Below are positions 9,842 to 20,525 of a stretch of DNA of 64,000 nt, one piece after another. The stretch is from Meandrina meandrites (lineage: Eukaryota > Cnidaria > Anthozoa > Scleractinia > Meandrinidae): NCBI GenBank assembly GCA_963693305.1, contig OY855903.1, forward strand, positions 35,513,251 through 35,577,250, written 5' to 3'. The notes under the pieces are model-generated. The model saw nothing but the letters and a program-made list of their open reading frames with translations. It made no database searches and was not told where the DNA came from. Each line of letters opens with the position of its first letter. The stretch's first letter is position 1. The position numbers and the translations under genes were made by a program.

Positions 9842-10338
9842 AAATAATAATTATTAACAGGATACATGTGATTTAACATAAAGCCCCCTTACTGACACTA
9901 TTTTTCATTTCCTTTGGGAGTTTGAGTTGGCTGATGTGCTGGCTGATTGTTTCGAATTACAATATTTTATTCAAATCTTGACAGTTTAGAGGTAGTACAA
10001 ATATGATCTACACTCCGAGATAAAAACTGGTAAATTTGTTTGTCTGTATGGTTCTACTGCCGGGAAAGTCATATGAGCTATAGTGCATGATTGAATAGTT
10101 TCCTCATGAAATTCATTATTGTTTTCAGATTTTGCGATGATAGCAAAGTTAGGAAAAGTCAAAAGCACAAAAAAGCAGAGCTAAGACGAGCTCTAAGATG
10201 TTAAGTTCTTTCTATGAAGTTCCAAACAAGTAAGCCAGGATATTTCAAAGGTAAGCCATGACATCTGTATAGGTCAGACCCAGAAAGATGCAATCAACTG
10301 AAGACTCATTCAGTTGTCTTGCAGAAAATAGTATTGTT
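9842..10338. other. No gene or repeat recognised
   Basis: AT-rich unique-looking sequence. Only short shadow frames are present. Confidence 0.4.
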
Positions 10339-10529
10339 GGAGGCAGCGTGGCCCAGTGGTTAGGGCGCTAGACTTGTAATCCGGAGGTCCCGGGTTCAAA
10401 TCCTCCTCCCTGCCACTAGATGGATTTGTCTTCGGTGGTCCCGAATTAAACTACTCCACCCTTTGTATATAGCCAACTGGTCAGCCTCCTGCCAGTTGGG
10501 ATTTTTAACAAGTTTCTGTTTGATTTATA

Positions 10530-11486
10530 ATATGTGACCTTTCACGCGAAAACGTACACTAACGGTTTTCCGTTTCCGAACGGTTTTCCGTTTCCAGACC
10601 GCTCAGAAGCCCTTCGAAATAAATTTGCGTCCGTTCGAACGGCTTGGCTATACCGTTCCAAAAAATTTGCATCCGTTCGAACGGCTTGTTTGGCACACTT
10701 TGGTGGTTCGACCGGTGAAATAGTTCTCATTTAAAGAAGAGTATTTTACTGAAGTTATGTTCTTGCGCCACTTACCAAGAAAAGTCTTATCTTAGAAGAC
10801 AAAGTTTTGTGTTTCGCACGCGTGTTGCGTTACAGAGCTGTCAAAACTTATGCAAATTTGGCAAGATCTACGCGACGTGCATAATACTTTGATTGTGTGG
10901 CTGTTTAAAACAAAAACAAATTGCTGAAATAAAACTGCATGTGGAGCAACTACAGAATACATAGCCACTTCGGTTCGACAAAGCGTTTGAAGGGTTTATG
11001 AATTTTATCAAACGGTTTGTCACACCATTCGAACGACAAGTATAAATAACAAGTGACTTCGAACGGCTTGGTCAATATTCGAAACAGATAGCCATGAACA
11101 ACTGAAAGCTCCCTTGAAAAAATGATTTCAAATGGAAACTTCATAAACCGTTCGAACGTTTTGACAAACCGTTCGGTAATTTTCATAAACCGTTCGAACG
11201 TTTTCACAAACCGTTCGCAAAATTTAATAAACTGTTCGAACGTTTTGGTAAACCGTTCAGAAAATTTCATAAACCGTTCGAACGTTTTGGCAAACCGTTC
11301 AGAAAATTTCATAAACCGTTCGAACGGTTAGCTTGCCCGTTCGGAATACTTAATAACCCGTTTAGCCGTTCGATGAAACCGTTTCGAACGGCTTGGTAAA
11401 CCGTTCGTAGACCGTTCGATAGCCATTCGTTTCAGCCATTTAACGGAAAACCGTTAGTGTACGTTTTCGCGTGAAAGGTCACATAT
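10530..11486. mobile_element. 957-bp palindromic element with 46-bp terminal inverted repeats
   Basis: The left end 10530-10575 (ATATGTGACCTTTCACGCGA and on) is the near-perfect reverse complement of 11441-11486. The interior is filled with CCGTTCGAAC-type motifs on both strands and contains a 42-bp minisatellite. The long open frames inside it (10950-11312 minus, 11122-11331 plus) are products of the repeat, not genes. It encodes no transposase and so would depend on another element. It is inserted inside a SINE. Confidence 0.85.
11145..11354 (+). repeat. 42-bp minisatellite, five copies, inside the palindromic element
   Basis: Units start at 11145, 11187, 11229, 11271 and 11313, each opening with AAACCGTTCGAACG or a close variant and carrying a second half-site CAAACCGTTC. 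Copies 1-4 differ by a few bases and copy 5 is more diverged. The CGTTCGAACG core is itself palindromic. Confidence 0.9.
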
Positions 11487-11552
11487 TTGTTTCACTATTT
11501 ACAGTGTCCTCAATTAGTACAGCCGTGCTAAATACAGTGACACTTAAATAAA

Positions 11553-11718
11553 TATATGTTATTTGCCAGCTGGGAGGTCCGTATCGTGAAAAACTGTGAC
11601 CGAGGTCTTGAAAATGCTGCTGGAGGCCGCAGGCCGAGGGTAGCATTTTCAAGGCTGAGGTCACAGTTTTTCACGATACGGACTGACCCAAGGCCGGTAA
11701 ATAACTTATTTATTTTTT
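11553..11718. mobile_element. Foldback MITE, about 165 bp
   Basis: GGTCCGTATCGTGAAAAACT at about 11576 pairs with the reverse complement ending near 11686, and GTTATTTGCC near 11558 pairs with GGTAAATAAC near 11694. A second inner stem is TTGAAAATGCT / AGCATTTTCAA. There is no coding capacity. Confidence 0.75.
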
Positions 11719-12170
11719 CCTACTTGGTAAAAAAAAACTAAAAAGATTATCTTGCAAAATGTGTTTGTATTATACGCGCGCATCCAATGTTGAATCGATC
11801 GCTAAGCTACGGCAAAAGTGAAGAATGATTTGTGTACCGCTAAACAAAATAAATTCGCTAAAGTGAACAGTAGTCACTGAAAAGATCATCAGAAAAAAAA
11901 GAGAAAAGTAACTTTGTAATAAAAAAGCACAATGAAGCAGCAAAAGAGAGCATAAAAAAATCGCAAGTCACGAAAGTGAAATTGAATGAAGCTGAACTGA
12001 CTGAACTGAGTGTGTAGTTTGGTCGCCTGCACACTGCACAATTTTGCGAGAATTGACTTTTTTTTATCAAAACATCTCATTTTCTTGAATGGTGATAAGC
12101 AGTATTCGGTTTTAGGGAAAAGTAGCAGAAAGGCAAAGCGTTTGAAAGGATAAATTGAGTCTGTAAACCA
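11719..12170. other. No gene recognised
   Basis: Low-complexity A/T-rich sequence. The two minus-strand frames here are Phe/Ser-rich shadows of A-rich DNA. Confidence 0.4.
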
Positions 12171-12501
12171 GCGACTTGCAGTAAAACGCATTACGGCGTG
12201 AAAATCAGTGCAAATGCACAAACAACGATTGACAAACTACGGCTATTAAATGTCAATAAATACAAAGAATACCCGCCTATTGGAGAACTTCAAGGCCTTT
12301 AATTCCGTTACTAATTTAGCTTTTGAAAGAATCAATCAGGTATGTAAGCCGGCGACTTGCAGTTAAGTGTATAAATGGCGTGAAAATCAGTGCGAATGCA
12401 CAAACAACGATTTGCAAACTACCGCCATAAAACTAGAACAATTTGATTTTGTCAATAAAGAGAATGAGTACTCGCCTTTTGGAGAACTTCAAGGCCTTTA
12501 A
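12171..12501 (+). repeat. Imperfect tandem duplication, offset 181 bp
   Basis: The segment GCGACTTGCAG...GGAGAACTTCAAGGCCTTTAA at 12171-12302 recurs at 12352-12501 with several substitutions and a short insertion. The first copy runs on into TTCCGTTACTAATTTAGC, while in the second that continuation is pushed 904 bp downstream by the TTAA element. Confidence 0.85.
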
Positions 12502-13405
12502 GGACGGTGCCTACTAATAGCGAGGTATTTTTGCCCGGCCGATGACTATGCAAGGGAAGTAGATGTTACCAAGGGCTACTAAAATCCAAAAAGAAAATTA
12601 GGGGTAGCCACGCAAATTTTCGAGATAATTAGGTTTGAAATCTTGAAAAAAGTGCTGACGTGGCATTTTCAAAGAAAGTAAAAGGAAATAAAATTTCCTT
12701 ACAAATTACCTTTGAATTTAGTTTTTCATGAACAAAATCAACACTAAATATAATGATCTTTAAAATAACTAACAAATACTATCTTTGAAACTGCGTGAAC
12801 CACGTTTTTATTGACAAAACGATTGCACTTGAGCCATTTTTGACTCTATCAGCTCTCTCTTGAAAGGCCAGAAAAACAGCCTAAACAATTTTTGCACTGA
12901 ACGAAAAATTAATCATGTGTTCTATAGACTTACCACTTCCATTTTATAAAATAAAAAGTATGGGTCACCACGCGTTTTTAAAAGTTATACGAGTTGTATG
13001 AATCGCTTTTGAGGTCAGTTACACTTTTCCTATCCCCTCCCTAGCGAGTTAAATATTTGCTTCTCGCGCAATTTTTCACGCGTGCACCACGCCATATGTA
13101 GTTAGCAGTTTGCTGATTACGTTTGAGCGATTAGCGATGTGTTTCAGACTGTTAAATGTGAGCCATTTTTATCGATAAGCGTTTAGGGCTTACTGATATG
13201 TTACTCTTTCGCTGTTCCTGGTTTAGTATGTCCATTAACTGGATTTCGTTGCAACCGAAATTTTCTTGCATTTTAGTCGCGCGCTTGGTCGCGAAGTTGA
13301 ATTCGTCATTTTGAGCGAGCAAATTCCCTTAGCGCGCGTCTAGTGCGATCGATGCCTTGCGTGATGCGCAGAAGATGTGCGCAGTAACAAAAGTAGGCAC
13401 CGTCC
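12502..13405. mobile_element. 904-bp non-autonomous element flanked by TTAA
   Basis: The ends GGACGGTGCCTACT (12502) and AGTAGGCACCGTCC (to 13405) are inverted repeats, and TTAA occurs on both sides (12498-12501 and 13406-13409). The paralogous duplicate copy has a single TTAA at 12299-12302 and no insert, so the boundaries are directly visible. TTAA duplication is the hallmark of piggyBac-type transposition, although the terminal GGACGG differs from classical piggyBac CCC/GGG ends. No transposase is encoded. Confidence 0.85.
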
Positions 13406-13409
13406 TTAA

Positions 13410-14383
13410 TTCCACTGCTAATTTTTCCTTTCACATTTACAACGGATGGTGAGCATCTACATTAATTTTGCTGATTTGGAGAGCAAAACTTTCATGGGTT
13501 CTTCGTTCGTCTCGCTACGAAATGAAAAACAGTCCTGGAAAACTCGCAGCGGTCCGTACGTGGGATCCGGGTGGGAAAATCCGGACCACTGGAGCGCGCG
13601 GAATTAGCCAATCAGATTCGAGGATTTAGGATTCCAGACCACTGAGATGCTTCAGAAAAAAATAAAGTAACTTATTTTATTTACATCCCAACTTGAATGC
13701 CTTTTCCGATTGTATGAGAATGTGTCATTTATCAACTCGCTAACCTCCTAGGGTGAACAGAACTCACTTACTACTGGGTAAAAAATAATAGCTGGTGGAG
13801 CTACAGTACCTGACGACATCAAGATGCCCTTAATTAATTTGCTAGATCTTTTGCAGAAAGGATAAAAGGGCCTTACTGCATTGGTGCAACAGCATACCTC
13901 TCCTCCCAAATTCAAATACCTCCAATTACATTACATCATGATCACACTACAGTCTCTTAATTACTAAGGTTGCACAAAACAGAAATTCACACTGTCCACT
14001 GTCCAGTCTTGAAAAAATAGAAAAAAAGCAGATAATTGATAAGGAAGAAATAGAATGAAAAATAGTTTAAAAATATAAAAAAATAGCCACTATTTTTGTA
14101 AGGGCAGTGTCACTGTCCATACCTAAGTCAATGGTATTGAAGTCAAACCACTTATAGGCAACTGGTTCTGCATGTAACAATGAATGATCAGTGGAATTTA
14201 GCGTGATGAGTGCCAATCCATTAAGGTAGTTTGACTGACTTTAGCAGGTCCATTTTAGGTGAAAATTGTTCAAAATAAAAGCAACTAACTATTTTAACAT
14301 ACCAGGTTAAGACAACTTAAGTTAACCTTTAAAAAAAATTGATGTCTGAGGTGACACCTCAAGTGACAAATGCCATTTGAACT
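13410..14383. other. No gene recognised; dispersed-repeat-like DNA
   Basis: 13540-13660 (GTGGGATCCGGGTGGGAAAAT and nearby) resembles a dispersed repeat, but I see no partner copy in this window. The rest is unremarkable AT-rich DNA. Confidence 0.35.
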
Positions 14384-15361
14384 GCGGGCTCAAAAATTAA
14401 AGATCTTCGTTTCACAACCCCCAATGTCCCCCTCCTGAAAGTCAAGAAGAATGAGATGCCCCTCACAGTTTTGTATGGAAGTCTAGAAACTATTGCTGAC
14501 AGTTTCCTGTATTTTTCCCAAAACATGGGGAAAGATCAATATTACCCTTCCTCAGCAGAGCCGTGTGCTAAAAACAGGCTATTTACCCAATATCACGCCC
14601 AATACCCAGAACACGAGAGGAACAGGATTGTTGAGGATTTGGTCAAGGGTACATCAACCCACCGTGTTTTATTTGTTACTGTGGCATTTGGCCTTGGTAT
14701 TGACTGTAATCACATTAGAAGGGTGGTTCATATTGGCATACCATACACAATGGAAGAGTACTGTCAAGAGGTAGGGCGAGCTGGAAGAGATGGCCTTCCC
14801 GCAAGGGCAGACATTTTTTACAACTCATATGACATCTCTGTATCCCGCAAAAACATGACAGAAGTCATGAGAAACTTTGTAAAATCAAAAGACTGTAAAA
14901 GGAAAATTATCCTTAATTATTTTGGCCACAATGTTCCTGATATTGAGCATTCTCACATGTGCTGTGACTTTCACGTCCAACAATGTCGGTGTGATGATTG
15001 CGAATTTGCAAGGGCTGTTGATCAAATGGAGGTTCTCAATGTCCAGCAAGAAACAACTAGTGCTAAGGAAACTGAGAACAAACAAAACTTTTCCATTACC
15101 CCTGAAGCTGAAGCTAATATCAGGAAAGAACTTGCTCTCTACAGGTTACAGCTGCAAAAAGATATTGGAAGAAGCACTGTAGGAAGTGTAGCCCTTTCAA
15201 GTGGATTCCCCATTAATCTCATTGACTTGACCATACAGCACTTACCAGAACTTAATTCACTGGAATCAATCAAAACTATCCTGCCTGTGTACAGTGATGG
15301 TATTGCTTCAGCACTGTTTTCAGTAATTCAGAAACACGCTCCAAGGGATACTAGTTCATGA
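14384..15361 (+). CDS. RecQ-like helicase, C-terminal half (fragment)
   Basis: The open frame (Met at 14456, frame open from about 14384) encodes the second RecA-like lobe of a superfamily-2 helicase. F-S-Q-N-M-G and R-L-F-T-Q-Y-H precede motif V (V-A-F-G-L-G-I-D) and motif VI (Q-E-V-G-R-A-G-R-D-G) near residues 85-115, followed by a RecQ-type zinc region with C-C-D-F-H and C-R-C-D-D-C near residues 168-182. The Walker A and DEXH lobe is absent here, so the gene is 5'-truncated or its upstream exons are lost. A minus-strand fragment of the missing lobe from the same broad family lies at 29.2-29.7 kb. RecQ enzymes unwind DNA 3' to 5'. In this lineage such copies are often dispersed and transposon-like, so a host repair role is not implied. 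Confidence 0.8.
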   Translation, partial: AGSKIKDLRFTTPNVPLLKVKKNEMPLTVLYGSLETIADSFLYFSQNMGKDQYYPSSAEPCAKNRLFTQYHAQYPEHERNRIVEDLVKGTSTHRVLFVTVAFGLGIDCNHIRRVVHIGIPYTMEEYCQEVGRAGRDGLPARADIFYNSYDISVSRKNMTEVMRNFVKSKDCKRKIILNYFGHNVPDIEHSHMCCDFHVQQCRCDDCEFARAVDQMEVLNVQQETTSAKETENKQNFSITPEAEANIRKELALYRLQLQKDIGRSTVGSVALSSGFPINLIDLTIQHLPELNSLESIKTILPVYSDGIASALFSVIQKHAPRDTSS

Positions 15362-17942
15362 GATAGGATCCTGTATTTATATAGGAGATAATGAAAAAAA
15401 TGCGCAGTTCCAGAAAATGAACATATTGACAGAAGGGATTTGCCCCATTTATGGCCCCAACCTTAGAAATTCTAATCTAGCTTCAAATTTAGCTTATTTG
15501 TAGCATGCTTTGAAAATGGTACAATGTTATGTAGCAAACACCCTGAATGGAACCAAAACATTATTTTAAAGCCCCTAATAAAATAATATATTTAGGCAGG
15601 CCTAAAAGCAGAGCTCCCATTTATTAATTTTATTACTAAATAGGTAGCCACACTATATTTCTAAGCTTATAGGTACAAAAAATAATTTTAATCGCTCATG
15701 GTTAAAAACCTCTCATGGTTTTGTTGACGAAAGCGACGTCAATATATTTTGTGGTCCCATCTGAATTTTCTTTCCTGTGACAGCCTGTCACTGACAGGTT
15801 CTAAAATTGAATTTGACGAGTGCATGTTATTGGGTTCCTCACGTACGCACATCGGCGCAAAACAAATCTTTATAACGTTTTCTGTACACTAATTAATACA
15901 CCTCCAGGACCTCTTTGAGTTTTTCAATGTAAAACGAATCTTGACCTTGTTTTGATTTACTACAAAACTGTCAGGGCAAGAAAACCAACTCAAGGAAAAA
16001 ACAAAATACAGAAAACAAAGTGAACTCGCTGATAAACACAGTAAACAAAATGAACTCACGCCACGGCAAACTGAGAAAATCAAGGTGGCAAAACAAACTC
16101 TGAAAATTTATGGTGTCGGTTATGTAAGTCATTTTAAACCAGCTTTTGTGTAAGAATTGTAGCAGTTTGTGATTTGGGAAGTAGTGCACGATAACTTAGA
16201 ATGAGCTTACAATGTTGTTTTGACTGTTTGAACCATCTTCTTTTCATTGCTGTTTAGTGGAATGATTAACTAATCCCGTTTTATCGTACGTGTTGCTAAG
16301 TACCTTAGATAATTTTATGTAGAGAACGGAATGAATTTTCTTCATTTCTGGTTAGTATAAATATGCGGTAGGTTACGGTGGCCCACAACTGTCACGGCAA
16401 AAGAAAACGACTCGCAGCAAAAGAAATAACTTCATGACAAAAGAAAAAACCTCGCGGCAAAAAGAAAAGCCTCACGGCAAAAAGAAAAACCTCACGGCAA
16501 AAAAGAAAAAGAGAGCTTGGGGGTTGGGTTGAGTTTTCGAAGTGCACCATGGGATAAGAAAATGCAGTATTCATATGCATATTCAGTCAGAAGAAACCCT
16601 TTGCAAAAGAGTTTTTGTTTTTGAGAAATTTGGCAAAATGTGAAATGCCGTGTTCGGGTAACAGCCACCATTAAATTTTCCCGAAAATTGGTGCGTATTC
16701 AAATCACTCGCAAGGAAAGATGGTTTAACGTATCAAAATTATCTTTGGCAGTTATATGGGGCATCCAAAATACAACACGGAAACGTAAAAATCTTGCAAG
16801 AAGATTGATTTTAATAGGTCTTTTTGAAAGCCCAAAGATAACTATTTTGAGCACCTTGGCAAACACTTGAAACTGAGGGAACTTTGAAGGCAAAAATCTT
16901 GCCCTGGTACATTGAAATTTGAAATAAAAAATATATCACCTTAAAGTGCTGTTTTCCTTCTGAAACATATAAAAAATCCAGCTTGGGCAATTACAAAGCC
17001 ACCCGTTTAGAGAAGTAAACGCATAGCGAATTTTTCATGTATTTACTAAAATTGTAACAGTCACGCAATCACATAATAATAAACACTTTTCAAATCGATA
17101 TCTTGAATTTGTTTCATTTTTGTTAAATTTGAGCATACTTTGTGTTCGAATATAAAATCTGACGCTCTAATACGTTTTCTATCCTCTGTATGCTCTGTAT
17201 CCATATCAAAATAAATTTTAAAGGAATTGATAATTGATCCCAACCGCAAAAATACAGAGGTCAAGTTTCGTGTCATGTTTACTGCCCGTGTTATTGTAAA
17301 CAATGCGAAACAAGTGAAACAATTCAAAGCGAAATGTCTTCACTAAGTAGTCTCGAAGTTTAATTTGTCATTTTTTTAACCTGGGCCTGCTGTCTCTTTA
17401 AATTACTAATTGTTTAACACAGGTGAAAATCGCCTCTAAGTAGCTCGGTAAGATTTGTGAAGACCTCAAAAATCAACATGTAATACGAGTCTGAAGCGGA
17501 TGAGTTGGCCGAGAGGCGCAGAAAATTTGTGCACGAAATAAACTGTTTTTAACTTTGTTTGTTTGTTCTTTTTCATTTGTGGGTCCGTGAGTGGATATGT
17601 TAAAAACTAAAGGAAATAGAAAAACGGGAAGCTGACTACTGTATTTAACTTGATAATGTCAAGGAAAAAATTCTCGACACCTAGTCTAAATATAGAAATG
17701 AACTCTTACCGATATTCCATAAAATTCAGAACAGTCACCTATGAACAATTTCCATGATTTCTGTGACATGAATAGTTTATCATAGTTTTTCAGACTCTCC
17801 GTTCTGATCGAAACATTTCCTGAATTAACGAGACCATTCCTTTTTGATCCGTTACTGTTTTTAACAAAATACTTAGGTGACGTAGCATTTAGGTAATTTG
17901 ATGCCCAAGGCGGTACTGATTTGGTTATTTTTCACTGAAGTA
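15362..17942. other. 2.6 kb without a supported gene
   Basis: Only short, compositionally biased open frames are present. The one clear structure is a short tandem repeat at 16393-16509. No splice-bounded exon or family motif was seen. Confidence 0.4.
16393..16509 (+). repeat. 20-21-bp tandem repeat, about six copies
   Basis: Variants of CCTCACGGCAAAAAGAAAAA repeat head to tail. The early copies are diverged (ACTCGCAGCAAAAGAAAT) and the last two are nearly identical. Confidence 0.8.
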
Positions 17943-18469
17943 ATGGCATCGATATCATGCTCATTTTCGTCCTTGATAGACGACATTACCAGCTGCGGCC
18001 AGAGTTTATACCATTATTCCAGTTCCATAACTTGCATTTTGCTGACCGAATGCCAAAAAGATGTCTCACAACATCTTAGCGCGACCAATGTTTTTGGCGA
18101 CAAGAGAACTGATAGTGAAATGAAATTAATCCTCGCTCGCGCAGGTTAGTAAATTAAAAAAGTTCTTGATTGTTGTAGTTAATTCATGCATTGATTGGAC
18201 ATAACTTTTGTATGAAGCTGACGTATGTAACAATGAACCTCACCCTAAAGGAATTTTCCATGAAGCTGAGTCCAGCAAGCACTTGACAATCTGTCCGCGC
18301 CATCGGGATGCCTACGGTCTTCGATGGCGGTGTAATAAACGAATCTGTGCTGTTCCAACCGAAATGGCTGCACACAAATTAAATACAGCAAAAGGCGACC
18401 GGGGTATAGACTTTGCTCAGTCAGCGATGATATTTCAGCATTCCCACACACTTGTTCCCATCGGAAGCC
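17943..18469 (+). pseudogene. Unnamed gene family copy 1: exons 1-2 (CPRHRD module)
   Basis: Exon 1 starts at Met 17943 (M-A-S-I-S-C-S-F-S-S) and ends L-I-L-A-R-A-G at a GTTAGT donor (18145). Exon 2 (about 18251-18469) holds a Cys/His-rich module: L-T-I-C-P-R-H-R-D-A-Y-G-L-R-W-R-C, then K-G-D-R-G-I-D and L-V-P-I-G-S. The same module occurs at 52362-52580 (copy 2), so it is a real conserved unit, probably metal-binding. No good acceptor is visible before exon 2, and the donor expected after G-S (as in copy 2) is missing, which suggests decay. I do not know a characterised function. The family resembles large cnidarian-specific predicted proteins. Confidence 0.6.
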
Positions 18470-18640
18470 ATCAGTAAAAAATTACACCTGCCTCTATTGC
18501 AAAGTGGGCGGACACGAATCTCCAGTCACGCCAGAGAGGGTGAAAAATACTTCACGCGTTTCTCTTTTCTTCCCCCCCTGACAGGGCTTGTGCATCGAGC
18601 TCGTGCTCCTCTTACTCATTGTTATAAAAGTTTAAAAAAA

Positions 18641-18877
18641 GGCCGTGTTCACACTTAGTGCCCAAGCACTGGGGCCTTAGCACCGGCAAAAAAAAGTGTC
18701 GTGTTCAGACAGAAAACCAAAGTACCCAAAAACCACGAAGTGCCCGAGTACAAGGTCGAGACCTTGTACTCGAGCACGGGCACCGAGACCAAGTTTTGGC
18801 GTGGGAACTTGAAAAAAGGGGCGTTCACATTAGTGCCCATCAAGAATCATACTCGGGCACCAAATGTGAACACGGCC
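18641..18877. mobile_element. MITE, about 237 bp
   Basis: GGCCGTGTTCACACTTAGTG at 18641 pairs with TGTGAACACGGCC ending at 18877. An inner perfect palindrome GAGTACAAGGTC / GACCTTGTACTC sits near 18756-18782. It lies in the intron between exons 2 and 3 of the unnamed gene. Confidence 0.75.
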
Positions 18878-19243
18878 TATAGTTGTATTGGTTGGGCATG
18901 AACAGTCATTTCATAATAACTTGGAACCACGCACATGCGCGCTTTCTCTCGGATAAGAAGCATCTGTGTAAACGAGTATGGGCCGGATTATTTTGTATAA
19001 TGTGATCGTCAGGGTGACAGTAGTTCTGACCAGAAATGTTGGTAACCTGACGTTTCGTCAACTACGCAAAAATCATTTTCAATAATTGCTCAGTCTCGAT
19101 CTGTCGATCGTTTTATACAGGGAGGCTGTGTCTCAAGGTCCAAACATTTACCATTTCATATACCACTTTTGACAGAAACGTCAAGTTTCGATAGAAAATT
19201 TCGATAGGAAATGGCATGTTTTTACATACATATAGAAGGCATA
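18878..19243. other. Intronic sequence, no feature recognised
   Basis: Contains ACGTTTCGTCAACTACG and a second AACGTCAAGTTTCG-like stretch. Nothing can be assigned. Confidence 0.3.
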
Positions 19244-19650
19244 CAGTAAACACCCGCATATAAGAACACATGGATTAAGAACATCAGGCTGAAATTTGGC
19301 AAATAAAGCACCACTTTTATAAGAACAATATCAGCCTGGAAAAAAAATAATGTTCTTATAAAATGGGAAGGGTGTCAAAATTACACAAATTACCATAAAC
19401 ACACCTGGTGACCAATGGTATTAGCTAAGTTTTGGGCACCTTTGTTCTCTTCAGAATATCTAATATCATGAATTACATTTTTTGCCTTTACAATACTATA
19501 AACTACTGTATTGATAGAGAACTGAATTTAAAAAAATTTAAGAACATTTAAGAACATCCTGAGGCTGATTTTTCACTAAGCATCCGATAAATAAGAACAC
19601 AATCAGTCTGACCTCTGAAATTGTGTGTTCTTATATGCGGGTGTTTACTG
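19244..19650. mobile_element. Mariner-type MITE, 407 bp, TA-flanked
   Basis: CAGTAAACACCCGCATATAA at 19244 is inverted at the right end (CGGGTGTTTACTG to 19650), and TA lies on both sides. Inner segments (ATAAGAACA / TGTTCTTATA) continue the pairing. TA duplication and CAGT ends are the Tc1/mariner pattern. No transposase is encoded. A related half-end, CGTAAACACCCGCAGATAAG, occurs at about 34,951. Confidence 0.8.
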
Positions 19651-19734
19651 TACTGCATCTTTTACTAATTTATTTTTTTACTTGAATAATAGTCTTCCCA
19701 GCCCTTTCAACTCGTGAAATACTAGCCTCTACCT

Positions 19735-19845
19735 AACCAAGCGCGAGAGCCGTACTGGGTAATATTGGCCCAAGGTCGTGGCAGTACGGACCGAGCACAG
19801 CCAATATTTCACTATTCCCCAGTAAGGCTCGGCCGAGTAAGTACT
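19735..19845. repeat. Imperfect palindromic repeat
   Basis: AGCGCGAGAGCCGTACTGGG and AATATTGGCC on the left face GCCAATATT and CCAGTAAGGCTCGGCCGAG on the right. It is probably a degraded foldback MITE in the same intron. Confidence 0.5.
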
Positions 19846-20138
19846 TTATTATATAGTAAAGAACTTATATTTCATTTATATATTAAATGCATATCTTTCA
19901 TACATCTACAGCCTGAGGTACCCCTTTCGGACGAAGGCTTCCTCTATGGTTCAGTATTGGAAGTACCCCTCCTCTCATCTCACCGGGGTTCGGGTAGTAG
20001 GATGACTCGCCCAGCAATATGTCATGTCATTTGGCGTGCTAAATAACAGATTGCTGGACAATCCCACTATACAAACTATTGTTACTTCTGGGATCAAACA
20101 ACCAACTTGGGTCTGATCTGCCCATTCTACTTTTGTAG

Positions 20139-20338
20139 CAATCTGCAGACGATGTAGGCAGTATATTTCACGACTCTGGAATGAGAAAGAAATGGAAAAG
20201 AAACTAAGTCATGCTTCTGCTGGAGAGAGTCGAGAAATTCGTCAACCCATTGAAAGCTCAAGTTCTTTCTCAACCACCATGTTTCAGCCAGTACAACCAG
20301 ACCAAAGTGAAGTCACCCAAATAGAGACTTTAGAAAAG
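20139..20338 (+). CDS. Unnamed gene family copy 1: exon 3 (CxxC module)
   Basis: After TTTTGTAG the exon reads I-C-R-R-C-R-Q-Y-I-S-R-L-W-N-E-K-E and ends T-L-E-K at a weak GTTTGA donor. Copy 2 has the matching I-C-P-Q-C-R-Q-K-I-S-H-L exon at 53004 in the same splice phase. This is the second cysteine-bearing module after the CPRHRD exon, so together they may complete a zinc site. Confidence 0.6.
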
Positions 20339-20525
20339 GTTTGAGATTTGTTGCTTCCTAGTATTTTTTAATCCTATCGTGAAATCTTAAATTGAAAAAT
20401 CGCATCCATGAGCAAAATGAAGTGTTTGCTCTAATATTCTGCGATAATGTTTATCGGTGCAATATTTTCTACAGAGCCGTAACTTGTTTTTTCTTGATAT
20501 TTGTTCTTTGATTTCCTTTCACCAG

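Larger units (their letters stand above)
10339..11552 (+). mobile_element. tRNA-derived SINE interrupted by a palindromic element
   Basis: 10342-10414 folds roughly like a tRNA, with an A-box-like TGGCCCAGTGGTTAGG and a B-box-like GGTTCAAATCC. The acceptor and T stems carry mismatches, so it is a SINE head and not a tRNA gene. The body runs through GCCAACTGGTCAGCCTCCTG and CCAGTTGGGATTTTTAAC, then stops at about 10529. It resumes at 11487 with TTGTTTCACTATTTACAGTG and ends at ACACTTAAATAAA (about 11552). The interruption is 10530-11486. Confidence 0.75.

Noticed and set aside
10342..10414. tRNA-Thr-like gene (anticodon TGT)
   Set aside because: Acceptor and T stems have mismatches and the sequence continues into a SINE body, so it is the head of a SINE.
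10950..11331. Two long open frames with repeated F-E-R-F / N-R-S-N
   Set aside because: They are translations of the 42-bp minisatellite and related units on both strands, with no other coding sign.
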